DNA from: Actinomyces sp. ph3
GTDB lineage: Bacteria > Actinomycetota > Actinomycetes > Actinomycetales > Actinomycetaceae
Assembly: GCF_000308055.1 (NCBI RefSeq)
Contig: NZ_CAGY01000002.1
Coordinates: 1 to 64,000, forward strand
Reading direction: 5' to 3'
Length of the DNA: 64,000 nt
Below, in pieces: positions 43,550 to 53,092 of the stretch. The notes beneath the pieces were generated by a model. The model worked only from the letters and a program-made list of their open reading frames with translations, was not told where the DNA came from and ran no database searches. The position numbers were made by a program, and so were the translations under genes. Every line of letters begins with the position of its first letter. The first letter of the stretch is position 1.

Positions 43550-43600
43550 GTCTAGGCCCCTAGTACGTCTAGGCCTCTACTACCTCTAGGCCTCTACTAA
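43550..43600. repeat. Three tandem 17-bp repeats
   Basis: Three consecutive 17-bp units (43550-43566, 43567-43583, 43584-43600), each with core TCTAGGCC and ending CTAGTAC or CTACTAN. Unit 2 and 3 differ at two bases; unit 1 is more divergent. A further CTAGGCCT lies at 43622. They are located 29 bp beyond the VWA gene stop and between two convergent genes. Confidence 0.75.
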
Positions 43601-43628
43601 AGATCCCGCTCCGGCTCTTTCCTAGGCC

Positions 43629-44642
43629 TCAGAGCTTGGCGAAACCAACAAGCCCAAGGAAAGCCACAATCGCAACTGCCAGCCAAGCCACGGGCTTATT
43701 AACGCGGTCAGTAACCGTGACGCGAGCGTCGCCCTCAACCTCGCGCTTTTGCTGGGCCTCGATATTTTGAATAATCGAATCCACTGTGCCGGAGCTCGAC
43801 ATCGTATAGAACTCACCACCGGTGGACTCAACCTGGTTCTTCATATCTTCGCCCTCAGTGGTCAGCGTCGAACCCGGGTAGAGGCCAATGACCTCGACCT
43901 TCTGACGCTTCGCGAAGTCAATCGCTTCCTTGAGGGTATATAAGCCTTCACCATTGACTTCGTTATCCGAGGCCAAAATAATCGTCCGCGAGCGCTCTTG
44001 ATCCGTGTGATCAAAGCCAAGCACACAGGATGCCAGGCCATCGCCGATAAGGGACGCAGCCTGCTCATCGGGATCGTCAGTTCCCTCAAGATAACGGGCA
44101 AGATCGTTGGTAATACGATATCCGTTCGAGGTCTTCGAAATGACGCCATTCCTCAGTAGTGAACTCAAAGTGTCGAGATTGTCGTTCACTATCGTGTAGT
44201 CATCGGTCAGCGGGAACTTCCGAACCGAACGAGCGTTCCACAGGTACAAAGACACTCGCTCACCGTTGAAGTGCGCAACAAGACTCTTGAAGGCGTCACC
44301 GATTTCGCCGTCGTATTCCAACATCGAACCTGATGCATCCAGACATAGAACAATGTCTCGCGAGGCCAGGCGACGGTCATCAACGCGACGATCAACGGGG
44401 TTTGCGGCCACGACAGAAAGCGACACAGCAGCGGCACAAAATACAGCAAGCAAACCAGCAACCGCCATACGCGTGCGACGCATCAGCGCACGATAACGCG
44501 GTAAGTCACGTACATAACCGGTATTTGCAACCCAGCCTCGGCGTTCCCTCGCATGAAGCCGCAGACCGACACGCCACCAGCCAAAAGCTGCCGCGACGGC
44601 AATAACACCCAGGACGACGGCGATGAGGTACCCATACCTCAT
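43629..44642 (-). CDS. VWA-domain membrane protein (BatA-like)
   Basis: 337 aa. Helix at residues 5-25, second helix (about 62-80), a VWA domain with classic MIDAS DASGS (LCLDASGSMLEYD), an ILASDNEVNGEG late motif, and a C-terminal helix. Overlaps the upstream gene by 4 bp. Last gene of the moxR-DUF58-(160-aa)-VWA operon. In related loci the VWA proteins are membrane-bound partners of MoxR ATPase, probably for protein-complex assembly or stress tolerance at the envelope. Confidence 0.85.
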   Translation of the reverse strand: MRYGYLIAVVLGVIAVAAAFGWWRVGLRLHARERRGWVANTGYVRDLPRYRALMRRTRMAVAGLLAVFCAAAVSLSVVAANPVDRRVDDRRLASRDIVLCLDASGSMLEYDGEIGDAFKSLVAHFNGERVSLYLWNARSVRKFPLTDDYTIVNDNLDTLSSLLRNGVISKTSNGYRITNDLARYLEGTDDPDEQAASLIGDGLASCVLGFDHTDQERSRTIILASDNEVNGEGLYTLKEAIDFAKRQKVEVIGLYPGSTLTTEGEDMKNQVESTGGEFYTMSSSGTVDSIIQNIEAQQKREVEGDARVTVTDRVNKPVAWLAVAIVAFLGLVGFAKL

Positions 44643-45121
44643 TTCTTCACCACCTCCCGCGCGTAATCCATGACGAATGCGGGATCGAACTGAGTCTCTT
44701 CACCACTGGCCTCCGAGTCTGCTTTAAAGCTGTCCTCGCAGGCAGAAAGAGCATCCGCAAGATCAGGCCATGCGGGAATGAGCTTTCGAATCTCAGACAC
44801 GGTTGCAGTCTCAAGATCGCGACCGGTACGTTCAGTGCCCAGCGCGCGCAAGATACCCGCGACTGCCAAGTGCACCCCGCGGTCATCCAAGTCGCCGGTG
44901 TTCAAGCGTCCCTCGACCTCGTCAATGAAGCCCAGGTAGCGCTGACGACGCTTCTCATCCAGGGGAATAAGCGCGATCTGATTCTGTTCCTGCAAGCGGT
45001 TTGAACGCAGCCAGCGGATCAGCCACACTCCTACCCACACCAGGACAAGAGCCAGAAGCAAGACTCCAATAATCCACATCCAGTTCGGGTAGTTGAGAAC
45101 CTCGCGCAATTCACCGGACAC
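44639..45121 (-). CDS. Small membrane protein of the MoxR/VWA operon
   Basis: 160 aa. A membrane helix (about 17-38) followed by a cytoplasmic helical domain (RRQRYLGFIDEVEGRLNTGDLDDRGVHLAVAGILRALGTERTGRDLETATVSEIRKLIP), in the position and style of the DUF4381/BatD-tail proteins of Bat loci. GTG at 45121 is chosen because AAAGGG precedes it; the frame is open to 45181 but overlaps DUF58 too far. Overlaps DUF58 by 11 bp and the VWA gene by 4 bp. Confidence 0.75.
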   Translation of the reverse strand: MSGELREVLNYPNWMWIIGVLLLALVLVWVGVWLIRWLRSNRLQEQNQIALIPLDEKRRQRYLGFIDEVEGRLNTGDLDDRGVHLAVAGILRALGTERTGRDLETATVSEIRKLIPAWPDLADALSACEDSFKADSEASGEETQFDPAFVMDYAREVVKK

Positions 45122-46079
45122 GACTTTCCCTTTCCAATGCGGAGAGAAGAGTGCGGACGACCTGATCGCTGGACGAAACACTCACGCGGGTAATCCCCGG
45201 GATCTCGAGGAATTGACGCACAGCGGTGCGGCTCTGATCGGCGCGCGCGGCGGCCTCGGCAGCGATCTGGCTATCCCCCAAAAGGAAGTCGGGAAGCGGG
45301 CCTGCGTCGACATCCACGATCCGAGTACCCGCGGGGAGCTGCGTCGGATCCGCGTCTGCGACCTGCATGATGAGTAAGCGGTGGTGGACGCTGAGGCGCT
45401 TGAGCAGTTCCCGTGCACGAGGCGTGGGCTGGGGGTGCGTTTCATCCGTAACCAAAACAATCAGGGAGCGACGGTAGGTTGCCGCTTGCACGCGGGCAAG
45501 AAGGGTTTCAAGATCCGAAGAGGGCGAGCGCAGGTCGATATCTTCCTCGAGGCGTCGCAAAATGAGTTCGATATGCGCATTTCCCGATCGCGCGGGCATG
45601 TGTCGCATACGTCCTTGGCAGCCCGACACCAAACCCACCTGGTCACCGCGACTAGAGGCAAGCCATGCGACAACCTGGCAAATCGTCAGTGCGACCGCTT
45701 CTTTACTTTCGCCCGAAGGGGCAAGCGCACTCATTGAGCGTCCGGTATCAACAACCAGCATCACCTGAACATTCGCGCTGGCTTCAAAACGCTTAACGAT
45801 GGGCTTTCCGGCACGAGCGGTAGCCGCCCAGTCGATATCTTTGACATCATCACCGGGCTTATATTCGGCCATGTCCATAAATTCCCAGCCCTGTCCGGCA
45901 CGCGCAGAATAGTGCTGGCCCTCCATCAAGGAGAGCAGCTTACGCAAGACCGGGAGCTGAGTTCGACCGCCCAGCGCACGCAGCTGTGCGTTATTCGCGT
46001 GCGCTTTTTGGTGCTGGTCGACGTCGCCGAGGGTCTGAGACGCGCTCTCAACGACCCCCTTCTTCAGAATTGGACTCAC
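45111..46079 (-). CDS. DUF58 (MoxR-associated VWA-like) protein
   Basis: 322 aa without membrane helices. The DUF58 signature is clear: GQHYSARAGQGWEFMDMAEYKPGDDVKDIDWAATAR with key residues RAGxG, Y-PGDD and IDWxxTAR, followed by a VWA-like fold (VVDTGRSM, IVLVTDE). Always coupled to MoxR; thought to be its adaptor or substrate. GTG start overlaps the moxR stop by 4 bp. Confidence 0.92.
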   Translation of the reverse strand: MSPILKKGVVESASQTLGDVDQHQKAHANNAQLRALGGRTQLPVLRKLLSLMEGQHYSARAGQGWEFMDMAEYKPGDDVKDIDWAATARAGKPIVKRFEASANVQVMLVVDTGRSMSALAPSGESKEAVALTICQVVAWLASSRGDQVGLVSGCQGRMRHMPARSGNAHIELILRRLEEDIDLRSPSSDLETLLARVQAATYRRSLIVLVTDETHPQPTPRARELLKRLSVHHRLLIMQVADADPTQLPAGTRIVDVDAGPLPDFLLGDSQIAAEAAARADQSRTAVRQFLEIPGITRVSVSSSDQVVRTLLSALERESRVR

Positions 46080-47065
46080 GGCACAGCTACCGCGTTGAAG
46101 ACGGCATCGATCAAGCCATCAACTGAGATTTCATCGGCCATCGCATCGAAGGTACGAATGATGCGGTGGCGAAGAATCGCGTGACGAAGCTTCTTAATAT
46201 CGTCGGGCATCACGTAGTTGCGACCGGCCATCAGTGCGACAGCCTGGCTCACGCGCATGAGGGCGATACCGCCACGAGGCGAAGCGCCCACGCGCACATG
46301 CTGCGAGAACCCGGGAAGCGGGTTGGGGCCCATTCCTCGAGTGGTATTGATGATGTCGACGATGTAAGCCTTCAAAGTGTCGTGCAGGAAGACGCGCCTG
46401 GTCATCTGCTGGAGGAAAGTCAGATCTTCGAGGGAGATGGGCTCCGCATCAATGGGCTTCTCCATAGTCCCAGCTTCGATGCGGTTAAGAACCTCAAGCT
46501 CTTCCAGGGGCTTTGGGTAGGTGATGATTTCTTTCATCAAGAAGCGGTCCATCTGCGCTTCGGGAAGCACGTAGGTTCCTTCTTCTTCAATGGGGTTCTG
46601 AGTTGCCATCACCATGAAGGGCTTGGGCAGCGGATAGACAATTCCACCAATGGTCGTCTGGCCTTCCTGCATGGCCTCGAGCATGGCAGATTGGGTCTTT
46701 GCCGATGAACGGTTGATTTCGTCCAGAAGCACGATGTTGGCATGGACGGGGCCCAGTTCCGTTGTCATTTCGTTTTCGGCCTGGTTCCAGATTCGCGTAC
46801 CAACGATATCGTTGGGCATCAGGTCCGGAGTGCACTGGATGCGGTGGAATGAACCCGAAATTGCCTGTGCAATAGTTTGAGCGGCCGTCGTCTTTGCCAA
46901 ACCGGGGACAGACTCCATCAGGATGTGCCCCTGTGCCAACAGGCCGACGATCAGGGTTTCGCGAAGGTTTTCTTGGCCGACAACGCGCTCTGAGAAGATC
47001 TTCTGGATACGGTCCAGGAGCTCTTTGCTGCGCTTGAGCTCATCATCGGTGAGATAAGTGGACAT
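46076..47065 (-). CDS. moxR: MoxR-family AAA ATPase
   Basis: 329 aa. Walker A variant VPGLAKTT (usual GxPGxAKT), Walker B VLLDEINR, sensor ATQNPIEEEGTYVLPEAQMDRF and the lid GASPRGGIALMRVSQAVALM, all typical of MoxR. It is a chaperone-like ATPase working with DUF58 and VWA proteins. First gene of the four-gene operon ending at 43629, with near-complete overlaps between cistrons. Confidence 0.95.
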   Translation of the reverse strand: MSTYLTDDELKRSKELLDRIQKIFSERVVGQENLRETLIVGLLAQGHILMESVPGLAKTTAAQTIAQAISGSFHRIQCTPDLMPNDIVGTRIWNQAENEMTTELGPVHANIVLLDEINRSSAKTQSAMLEAMQEGQTTIGGIVYPLPKPFMVMATQNPIEEEGTYVLPEAQMDRFLMKEIITYPKPLEELEVLNRIEAGTMEKPIDAEPISLEDLTFLQQMTRRVFLHDTLKAYIVDIINTTRGMGPNPLPGFSQHVRVGASPRGGIALMRVSQAVALMAGRNYVMPDDIKKLRHAILRHRIIRTFDAMADEISVDGLIDAVFNAVAVP

Positions 47066-47156
47066 TCAGGAAACTCCCGGCTCATTGAATAATTACGAAT
47101 ATCTTACTGTTTTTTAGAGGCGCATTCAGGCCCGTTAGTCAGCGGCCTTTCCCCGA

Positions 47157-49112
47157 TCACTGAGTGCTACTGGGAGTGGGCAGGGTGATTGGAGGCACGG
47201 AGAAACTGGGCAGTGTGACCGAAATGGTTGGAATATGCGTCACCGTTGGGGTATTCGACCCCTTGATCGTTGTGTGTGCGCAGGCGCGAATAATTCCAAA
47301 AACCAATATGAAAATGACCGCAAGAATCCATCCCGTACGCTTCTTTTTTCGCGCGACAGCCTGTGACTCATACCCATAGGCCTCGTTGGAAAGACTATTG
47401 TCTGCGGGAGTTCCACCGGGATTACGCCAGGCCTCCTCCATCTCCGGAGCGTTTTTGCGCCACAGACTTACAGTGTCCAAGTGCGTGATGTAGTCGGGCA
47501 GCGGCTTTATAGCGCCCTGTTCAATCCCCCGGGGACCGTATTGGTTAAAGCTATCAACCAGTTCAATTTCCTGATCGAAAAGCGAATCAATAGTCAGGGT
47601 TGGAACGTTTTCTTGAAGATACCCAAGCAATGAGTCAAAGATGACCAGTGACTCCGGGCTGATAAAAGCTTTGGGGTAGAGCGGCAAGAAGGTCCCATCC
47701 TGATCAAGAAGGATGTAGGCCTTCCCCGTACGAAGAAGTACCGCAATGTTTGCAATGGTAATTTCAACGCGGCGGGTCACTAAGGTCGGATCACCCTCCC
47801 GTAATGGATCAAACCACTGCGCGACAAGCCTGTCACTGGAGACCATGAGGTGATGAGGCAGAATCATCGAGTATCCACTGAGGTTTTCAGGAACGCTCGA
47901 CAGAAGGTCTGTCCCCTCTGTTGAGGGATACGGAATCGATGGAGCCGGCTCGGGATATCCCTTATAGAGCGGGAAGTGGTCGTAGGTCGACTTCGCTGCG
48001 GTAAGAAGCGGATAACGCTGCAGCAGCTGAGGTGATGCCACATCGTATGCGATGTGGGCGCTCGCGATTGCTCGGTCGATAATGTCGCGGACCTCTGCTG
48101 GGGTCGGCACGCTGGTGTCATTGATCCGGTGCAAGTGCTGCGAAACCTCAAGATTCTCATCATCTGCAACGCGCTCAATAATTTTGGAAAGATCGACCGT
48201 TAGCTTGCGCCCTGGTTTAAAGAATTGATCAAGGAAACGGCGCGCATCCCAGTACATGTCCATCTCTTTGAAACGGACCATTCCAATGAGTTCTGGGGCA
48301 ATTGAGTAAGCAGCGCTTGATACTTTGATGTCCGAGTAACGCGAATTCATTCCTCGCAGAACATTCGTCGCGTCAATGGCTATTGCCCAACGCGCTGCAA
48401 GGCCTGCGCGCGTCATTGGGACGGCAAAAGAGAATAGATAATTTGTTCCCCCCTGCCACTGGCTACCCGGCTGATACTGGTCACGCGGCGTAGCGGTATT
48501 TACTGCTAGAAGATCATCCAGGTCCAAAGAATCTGGCGCACGATCAAAGCCCAGCCCCAAAAAGTCGGGCTCTGTCGTCACAAAAACACAGGGGTAGCGG
48601 GCTTCAAAAGGCGAGATCCGGCGCGCAAGTTCACAAGCCGCGGGAAAGTACTTTTCGGCCTCGAAAGTGGCGGTATCTGGACGGAAAATAGCGAGCAGGG
48701 CCTCGGAAATACCAGCGCGATTGGCCACTTCGGATGCCCACATATCAGAGGCATTTGCATGTCCCGCAGAAGGAAGCATCCCCTCGGGGTTCTCAAAGCA
48801 AGCCGGCAGGCGCAACCACGCTTGGCGGACGATTTCGCGCGGCCCGTGTACGCGGATATCGATTTCAGAAAGGTAGCTTGCTAGTTCAACCTGCGCGGAA
48901 GCAAACTGACCGGGCGCATATTCAACTGGACGTTTGAGTTCGGTACCGATTGACTCCATGAGCACATGAAGAGCACCGATCTCCTCGGGGGCAACGTTGA
49001 AGGTTCCATACGCCAGCGTCAAACACATCCACAGATCATCCGGATTTCCCGCTGACGGCTCGAGTACCGCCCACTCGTATCCGTTAACCGTCGTCCATCG
49101 TTTAACAGCCAA
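47157..49112 (-). CDS. Large tail-anchored protein of unknown function
   Basis: 651 aa, no signal peptide. A single helix sits at about 594-613, preceded by RKKKR, leaving a 38-residue Thr/Pro/Ser tail outside. The bulk is cytoplasmic. The N-terminal 90 residues resemble the M16 metallopeptidase fold opening (LAYGTFNVAPEEIGALHVLMESIGTEL), but HxxEH reads HVLMES, so it would be inactive; this likeness is tentative. TTG start with GGAGG 4 nt upstream. It lies upstream of moxR on the same strand, 91 bp away, so could be co-transcribed. Confidence 0.65.
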   Translation of the reverse strand: MAVKRWTTVNGYEWAVLEPSAGNPDDLWMCLTLAYGTFNVAPEEIGALHVLMESIGTELKRPVEYAPGQFASAQVELASYLSEIDIRVHGPREIVRQAWLRLPACFENPEGMLPSAGHANASDMWASEVANRAGISEALLAIFRPDTATFEAEKYFPAACELARRISPFEARYPCVFVTTEPDFLGLGFDRAPDSLDLDDLLAVNTATPRDQYQPGSQWQGGTNYLFSFAVPMTRAGLAARWAIAIDATNVLRGMNSRYSDIKVSSAAYSIAPELIGMVRFKEMDMYWDARRFLDQFFKPGRKLTVDLSKIIERVADDENLEVSQHLHRINDTSVPTPAEVRDIIDRAIASAHIAYDVASPQLLQRYPLLTAAKSTYDHFPLYKGYPEPAPSIPYPSTEGTDLLSSVPENLSGYSMILPHHLMVSSDRLVAQWFDPLREGDPTLVTRRVEITIANIAVLLRTGKAYILLDQDGTFLPLYPKAFISPESLVIFDSLLGYLQENVPTLTIDSLFDQEIELVDSFNQYGPRGIEQGAIKPLPDYITHLDTVSLWRKNAPEMEEAWRNPGGTPADNSLSNEAYGYESQAVARKKKRTGWILAVIFILVFGIIRACAHTTIKGSNTPTVTHIPTISVTLPSFSVPPITLPTPSSTQ

Positions 49113-49183
49113 TTCGCCTCCCCACGCGGGCGCCCAATATGCGCACGTATCTTCTACTCTAAAACATCACGGAAAGACAAACA

Positions 49184-49220
49184 TAGGCGGGCGGCCCCAC
49201 TGTGGGGAACCGCCCGCCTA
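49184..49220 (-). terminator. Terminator of pckG
   Basis: An outer 11-bp stem (49184-49194 with 49210-49220) and inner stem CCCCA/TGGGG with a small bulge, followed on the minus strand by TGTTTGTCTTTCC; 21 bp after the stop. Confidence 0.85.
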
Positions 49221-49241
49221 TTGAGTGCTAGCTAGAAGCTA

Positions 49242-51080
49242 TCAGGCCTGCTTTGCAGCAGCGATGCGTGCACGGAACTTCGCGAGCTGCTCGGTGATAG
49301 CTGCGGGGAGCTTGTCGCCGAACTGCGAGAAGTACTCTTCGGTGTCGTCCATCTCTGCCGCCCAAGCATCGGGGTCAATCTCGAAGAGCTTTGCCCACTT
49401 GGCTTCGTCGATGTCCAGGCCTTCAAGGTTGAAGTCCTCGAAGTGCGGGTAACGACCGGTGACGCCGTCGATTGCCTCGACCTCGCCAGCCGCGCGGCGA
49501 ACGATCCAGTCCAGAACGCGGGAGTTGTCGCCGAATCCGGGCCACATGAAGTTGCCGTCTTCGTCCTTGCGGAACCAGTTGACCTGGTAGACCTTCGGGA
49601 ACTTCTCGCCCAGCTTGTCCTGCATCTCCAGCCAGTGGCCCCAGTAGTCGGCCATGTTGTAGCCGCAGAAGGGCAGCATGGCGAAGGGGTCGTGGCGCAG
49701 CGAACCGGCCTTGACATCGGTTGCAGCAGCGGTGACCTCAGAGGCCACGGAAGCGCCGATGAACACGCCGTGTGCGGGCTCGTACTGCTCAGCAACCAGC
49801 GGAACGTTGGTTGCACGGCGACCACCGAAGAGGATGGCGTCGACCGGAACACCCTCGGGGGCTTCCCAGTCGGGGCAGATGATCGGGCACTGCGAGGCGG
49901 GGACGGTGAAGCGGCTGTTCGGGTGAGCAGCCTTCTCGCCGGACTCGGGGGTCCAGTCGTTACCGTGCCAGTCGATCAGGTGGGCGGGAACCTCACCGTC
50001 GATGCCTTCCCACCACACGTCACCATCGTCGGTCAGTGCAACGTTGGTGAAGATGGAGTTGGCCTTTGCGGTCTCCATTGCCATGGGGTTGGTCTTGTAG
50101 GAGGTTCCCGGTGCAACACCGAAGAAGCCTGCCTCGGGGTTGATGGCGCGCAGGCGGCCATCGGTTCCCGGACGCATCCATGCAATGTCGTCACCCACGG
50201 TCTCGACCTTGTAGCCGGGGATGGTGGGCTGGAGCATGGCCAGGTTGGTCTTGCCACATGCGCTGGGGAACGCTGCGGTCACGTGGTACTGCTTGCCGGT
50301 GGACTCGCGGGTCAGGCGCAGGACGAGCATGTGCTCTGCCATCCAGCCATCGCGCTTTGCCATGGTCGAAGCGATACGCAGCGCGAAGCACTTCTTGCCC
50401 AGCAGTGCGTTGCCGCCGTAACCGGAACCGAAGGACCAAATCTCGTTGGTCTCGGGGAAGTGGGTGATGTACTTCTCGTCGTTGCAGGGCCAGGTGGAAT
50501 CTTCCTGACCGGGCTCCAGAGGAGCACCGACGGAGTGAACGGCGGGAACCCACACGCGGCCCTCGTTGATGAGGTCCATTGCCTTTGCACCCATGCGGGT
50601 CATGATGCGCATGGAGACAACAACGTAAGGAGAGTCGGTGATCTCAACGCCGAGCTGGGAGATGGGGCCACCCAGGGGACCCATGGAGAAGGGAACCACG
50701 TACATGGTGCGGCCCTTCATGGCACCCGTGAACTTCTCGTGCAGGGTTGCCTTCATTTCCTTGGGGTCTGCCCAGTGGTTGGTCGGACCTGCGTCCTCTT
50801 CCTTCTCACAGCAGATGAAGGTACGTGATTCAACACGCGCAACATCGGAGGGCTTCGAGCGAGCGAGGAAGCAGTTCGGGCGCTTCTCTTCGTTCAGCTT
50901 GGTGAGCATGCCACTCTCGACCATTTCAGAGGTCAGGCGATCCCACTCTTCCTGGGAGCCATCAGCGAACTCCACGCGATCAGGGGTGGTCAGTGCTGCA
51001 ATCTCAGCAACCCACTTGATGACATCTTCGGGAGCGTTTGCCGGAGCGGCTGCGCGCACATCCTGTTCAGTCACGGACAT
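49242..51080 (-). CDS. pckG: Phosphoenolpyruvate carboxykinase (GTP)
   Basis: 612 aa, the usual length. It interconverts oxaloacetate + GTP with PEP + CO2 + GDP, at the start of gluconeogenesis or for anaplerotic CO2 fixation in fermenting actinobacteria. The hyper-reactive Cys sits in the P-loop [13 protein letters not shown]; other motifs are [28 protein letters not shown] and [15 protein letters not shown] with AGGAGG 4 nt upstream. Monocistronic; the 300 bp upstream carry its promoter and that of the divergent phosphate-uptake genes. Confidence 0.97.
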   Translation of the reverse strand: MSVTEQDVRAAAPANAPEDVIKWVAEIAALTTPDRVEFADGSQEEWDRLTSEMVESGMLTKLNEEKRPNCFLARSKPSDVARVESRTFICCEKEEDAGPTNHWADPKEMKATLHEKFTGAMKGRTMYVVPFSMGPLGGPISQLGVEITDSPYVVVSMRIMTRMGAKAMDLINEGRVWVPAVHSVGAPLEPGQEDSTWPCNDEKYITHFPETNEIWSFGSGYGGNALLGKKCFALRIASTMAKRDGWMAEHMLVLRLTRESTGKQYHVTAAFPSACGKTNLAMLQPTIPGYKVETVGDDIAWMRPGTDGRLRAINPEAGFFGVAPGTSYKTNPMAMETAKANSIFTNVALTDDGDVWWEGIDGEVPAHLIDWHGNDWTPESGEKAAHPNSRFTVPASQCPIICPDWEAPEGVPVDAILFGGRRATNVPLVAEQYEPAHGVFIGASVASEVTAAATDVKAGSLRHDPFAMLPFCGYNMADYWGHWLEMQDKLGEKFPKVYQVNWFRKDEDGNFMWPGFGDNSRVLDWIVRRAAGEVEAIDGVTGRYPHFEDFNLEGLDIDEAKWAKLFEIDPDAWAAEMDDTEEYFSQFGDKLPAAITEQLAKFRARIAAAKQA

Positions 51081-51382
51081 TTTGCCTCCTGAGGCACTCG
51101 GTGATTCTGGGACGTGGTTACGCCCCGATCTACGTTCTTAATCATCCTCTACCCCACCGGTATTTGCGCGGGCGCAAAGTCCCTCTTTCCATATGAATCA
51201 GACAATTCCGTCAACTGTGGCCACGTTTCCTTGCAGTTTCCCGCAATATCTCAACCATTCATGCAAGTGTGGCAATAGACACATTCTTCAACAGGAGATT
51301 CACCCTAAAGTGAACTTGAATATCCAGTGTGTAATGGATGACGATTGCCTTGAGGCAGTCTCAACACAATCGGAGGAACATT
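51081..51382. other. Divergent intergenic region pckG / phosphate uptake genes
   Basis: About 300 bp with no gene. It must hold two promoters. A short inverted repeat TTCAC-N6-GTGAA (51299-51314) lies 69 bp before the PhoU-like gene and recalls a half of the PhoP-box GTTCACC, but is too short to assign. Confidence 0.4.
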
Positions 51383-52015
51383 ATGGGGATCCGGAACAGA
51401 ACGCAGGGCCCAAACTTCTTCGAATTCTTCACCCAGCAAGCGAGCAAGCTTGTCGAGGGAGTCGAAATTCTTTCGCATATCTACGCCGCTTCCCCCGAAG
51501 AGCGAATCGCACTTCGTGACCAGCTTCATGGCGTCGAACACCAGGGCGACGAACTCAACCACGAAATCTTCCAACGGATTAACTCATCCTTCATCACTCC
51601 TTTCGACCGCGAAGACCTTCAGTCCCTTGCATCCCACTTGGATGACTGCATGGACTTCATTGACGAAGCCGGCGACATGCTGGTCGTCTACGGCATCGCA
51701 GGTATCCCCGAACAGATTGCACACCTGCTTGACGAGCAGATCGCAGTCATCGTTCATTGCGCAGAGCTGACGGCTAAGAACATCCCGGCGCTCAAGTCCC
51801 CCGTGGACCTGCGCGATTACTGGATCGAGATCAACCGCCTCGAAAATGAGGGTGACTTGGCGTACCGCCGCACTCTCACAACACTTTTCGACTCCGGTCT
51901 TGACCCCATCACGGTCATCAAGCTCAAGGATGTCATTCAGAGCCTTGAGTCATGTGCGGACGCTTTCGAAGATCTGGCCAATGTCATCGAAGCCCTTGCA
52001 CTGAAGGAATCCTGA
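51383..52015 (+). CDS. PhoU-like DUF47 phosphate-transport accessory protein
   Basis: A 210-aa all-helical DUF47 protein: FFEFFTQQASKLVEGVEIL, HxGDELNHEIFQRINSSFITPFDREDLQSLASHLDDCMDFIDEAGD (metal-binding helices), and the C-terminal IKLKDVIQSLESCADAFEDLANVIEALA. These proteins regulate the partner PiT transporter, encoded 3 bp downstream. ATG at 51383 with GGAGG 6 nt upstream; the frame is open further back without a ribosome site. Confidence 0.92.
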   Translation: MGIRNRTQGPNFFEFFTQQASKLVEGVEILSHIYAASPEERIALRDQLHGVEHQGDELNHEIFQRINSSFITPFDREDLQSLASHLDDCMDFIDEAGDMLVVYGIAGIPEQIAHLLDEQIAVIVHCAELTAKNIPALKSPVDLRDYWIEINRLENEGDLAYRRTLTTLFDSGLDPITVIKLKDVIQSLESCADAFEDLANVIEALALKES

Positions 52016-52018
52016 GCC

Positions 52019-53080
52019 GTGGATCTTAACCTGATCCTGGTATGCATCGTCATTGCCGTTGCACTGTTCTTCAGCTACACCAACGGCTTCCATGACGCTG
52101 CGAACGCGATTGCGACCTCTGTTTCCACTAAGGCATGGACTCCTCGTGCGGCGCTCTTGATGGCCGCAGGAATGAATGTCCTGGGCGCCATGATGGGAAC
52201 TGCGGTTGCAAAGACCATCGGCGAGGGGATCATTTCGATCTCCCCATATGCTGAATCTGCCCAGGTAGAAATGCAGCAAAAGGGTCTGGTCATCATCCTT
52301 GCAGCGCTCCTCGGTGCCTGCATATGGAACCTCATCACGTGGTGGTTTGGGCTTCCTTCATCTTCTTCGCACGCATTAATTGGCGGTATGGTCGGTGCAG
52401 GCTTGATGAGCGGCACCGCCGTCTATTGGTGGGGAATCGTCAAGTCGGTCATCATCCCGATGTTCGCCTCCCCCATCATCGGCTTCTTTGCCGGCTACAT
52501 CGTCATGCGCATTGTGCTTTTCCTGCTTCGCAACGCGCAATACCACCACACCATGCGTCGTTTCCGTGCTGCGCAGCGCTTCTCTTCAGCCGCGATGGCC
52601 CTTGGCCACGGCATCCAAGATGCACAGAAGACCATGGGCATCATTGTCATGGCCCTTCTGGCCGGTGGCTACGGCGAGACCCACCATATCTACGATCCCA
52701 TTACCGGCGATATGAACGTCCCGATGTGGGTGAAGATCTCAGGAGCTCTTGCAATCTCCCTGGGCACCATGGCTGGTGGTGGCCGAATCATGCGAACCAT
52801 CGGCCGTAAGATCATCGACCTTGATCCCGCCCGCGGTTTCGTTTCCGAGGCCGTGTCATCCTCGATCCTCTACCTGTGCTCCTACGTCGTCCACGCCCCG
52901 ATCTCGACAACACAGGTTGTTTCGACATCAATCATGGGCGTTGGGTGCACGAAACGTTTCTCAGCAGTGCGTTGGGGCGTTGCGGGATCGATCGTGACCG
53001 CCTGGTTCTTGACCCTACCCGCAGCTGCCGCAGTTTCTGCGGTTGTCTATTGGGTTTGCGCACTAATCGTTGGAGTCTGA
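52019..53080 (+). CDS. pit: Low-affinity inorganic phosphate transporter (PiT family)
   Basis: 353 aa, about ten membrane helices. The PiT signature is present twice: FSYTNGFHDAANAIATS at the N-terminus and MALGHGIQDAQKTMGII in the second half, each with the paired GxxxD/N region. GLPSSSSHALIGG is the conserved loop. It couples H+ to metal-phosphate uptake. GTG start 3 bp after the PhoU-like stop, so the two are coupled. Confidence 0.94.
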   Translation: MDLNLILVCIVIAVALFFSYTNGFHDAANAIATSVSTKAWTPRAALLMAAGMNVLGAMMGTAVAKTIGEGIISISPYAESAQVEMQQKGLVIILAALLGACIWNLITWWFGLPSSSSHALIGGMVGAGLMSGTAVYWWGIVKSVIIPMFASPIIGFFAGYIVMRIVLFLLRNAQYHHTMRRFRAAQRFSSAAMALGHGIQDAQKTMGIIVMALLAGGYGETHHIYDPITGDMNVPMWVKISGALAISLGTMAGGGRIMRTIGRKIIDLDPARGFVSEAVSSSILYLCSYVVHAPISTTQVVSTSIMGVGCTKRFSAVRWGVAGSIVTAWFLTLPAAAAVSAVVYWVCALIVGV

Positions 53081-53092
53081 GGCCCCAATTCA

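Noticed and set aside
49443-50828. A 461-codon frame on the + strand opposite pckG
   Set aside because: Antisense shadow; no family features, and the sense strand is a full-length PEP carboxykinase.
51299-51314. PhoP box upstream of the PhoU-like/PiT genes
   Set aside because: Only a 5-bp inverted repeat (TTCAC-N6-GTGAA). PhoP boxes are direct repeats of GTTCACC, and a second copy in the right phase is not seen.
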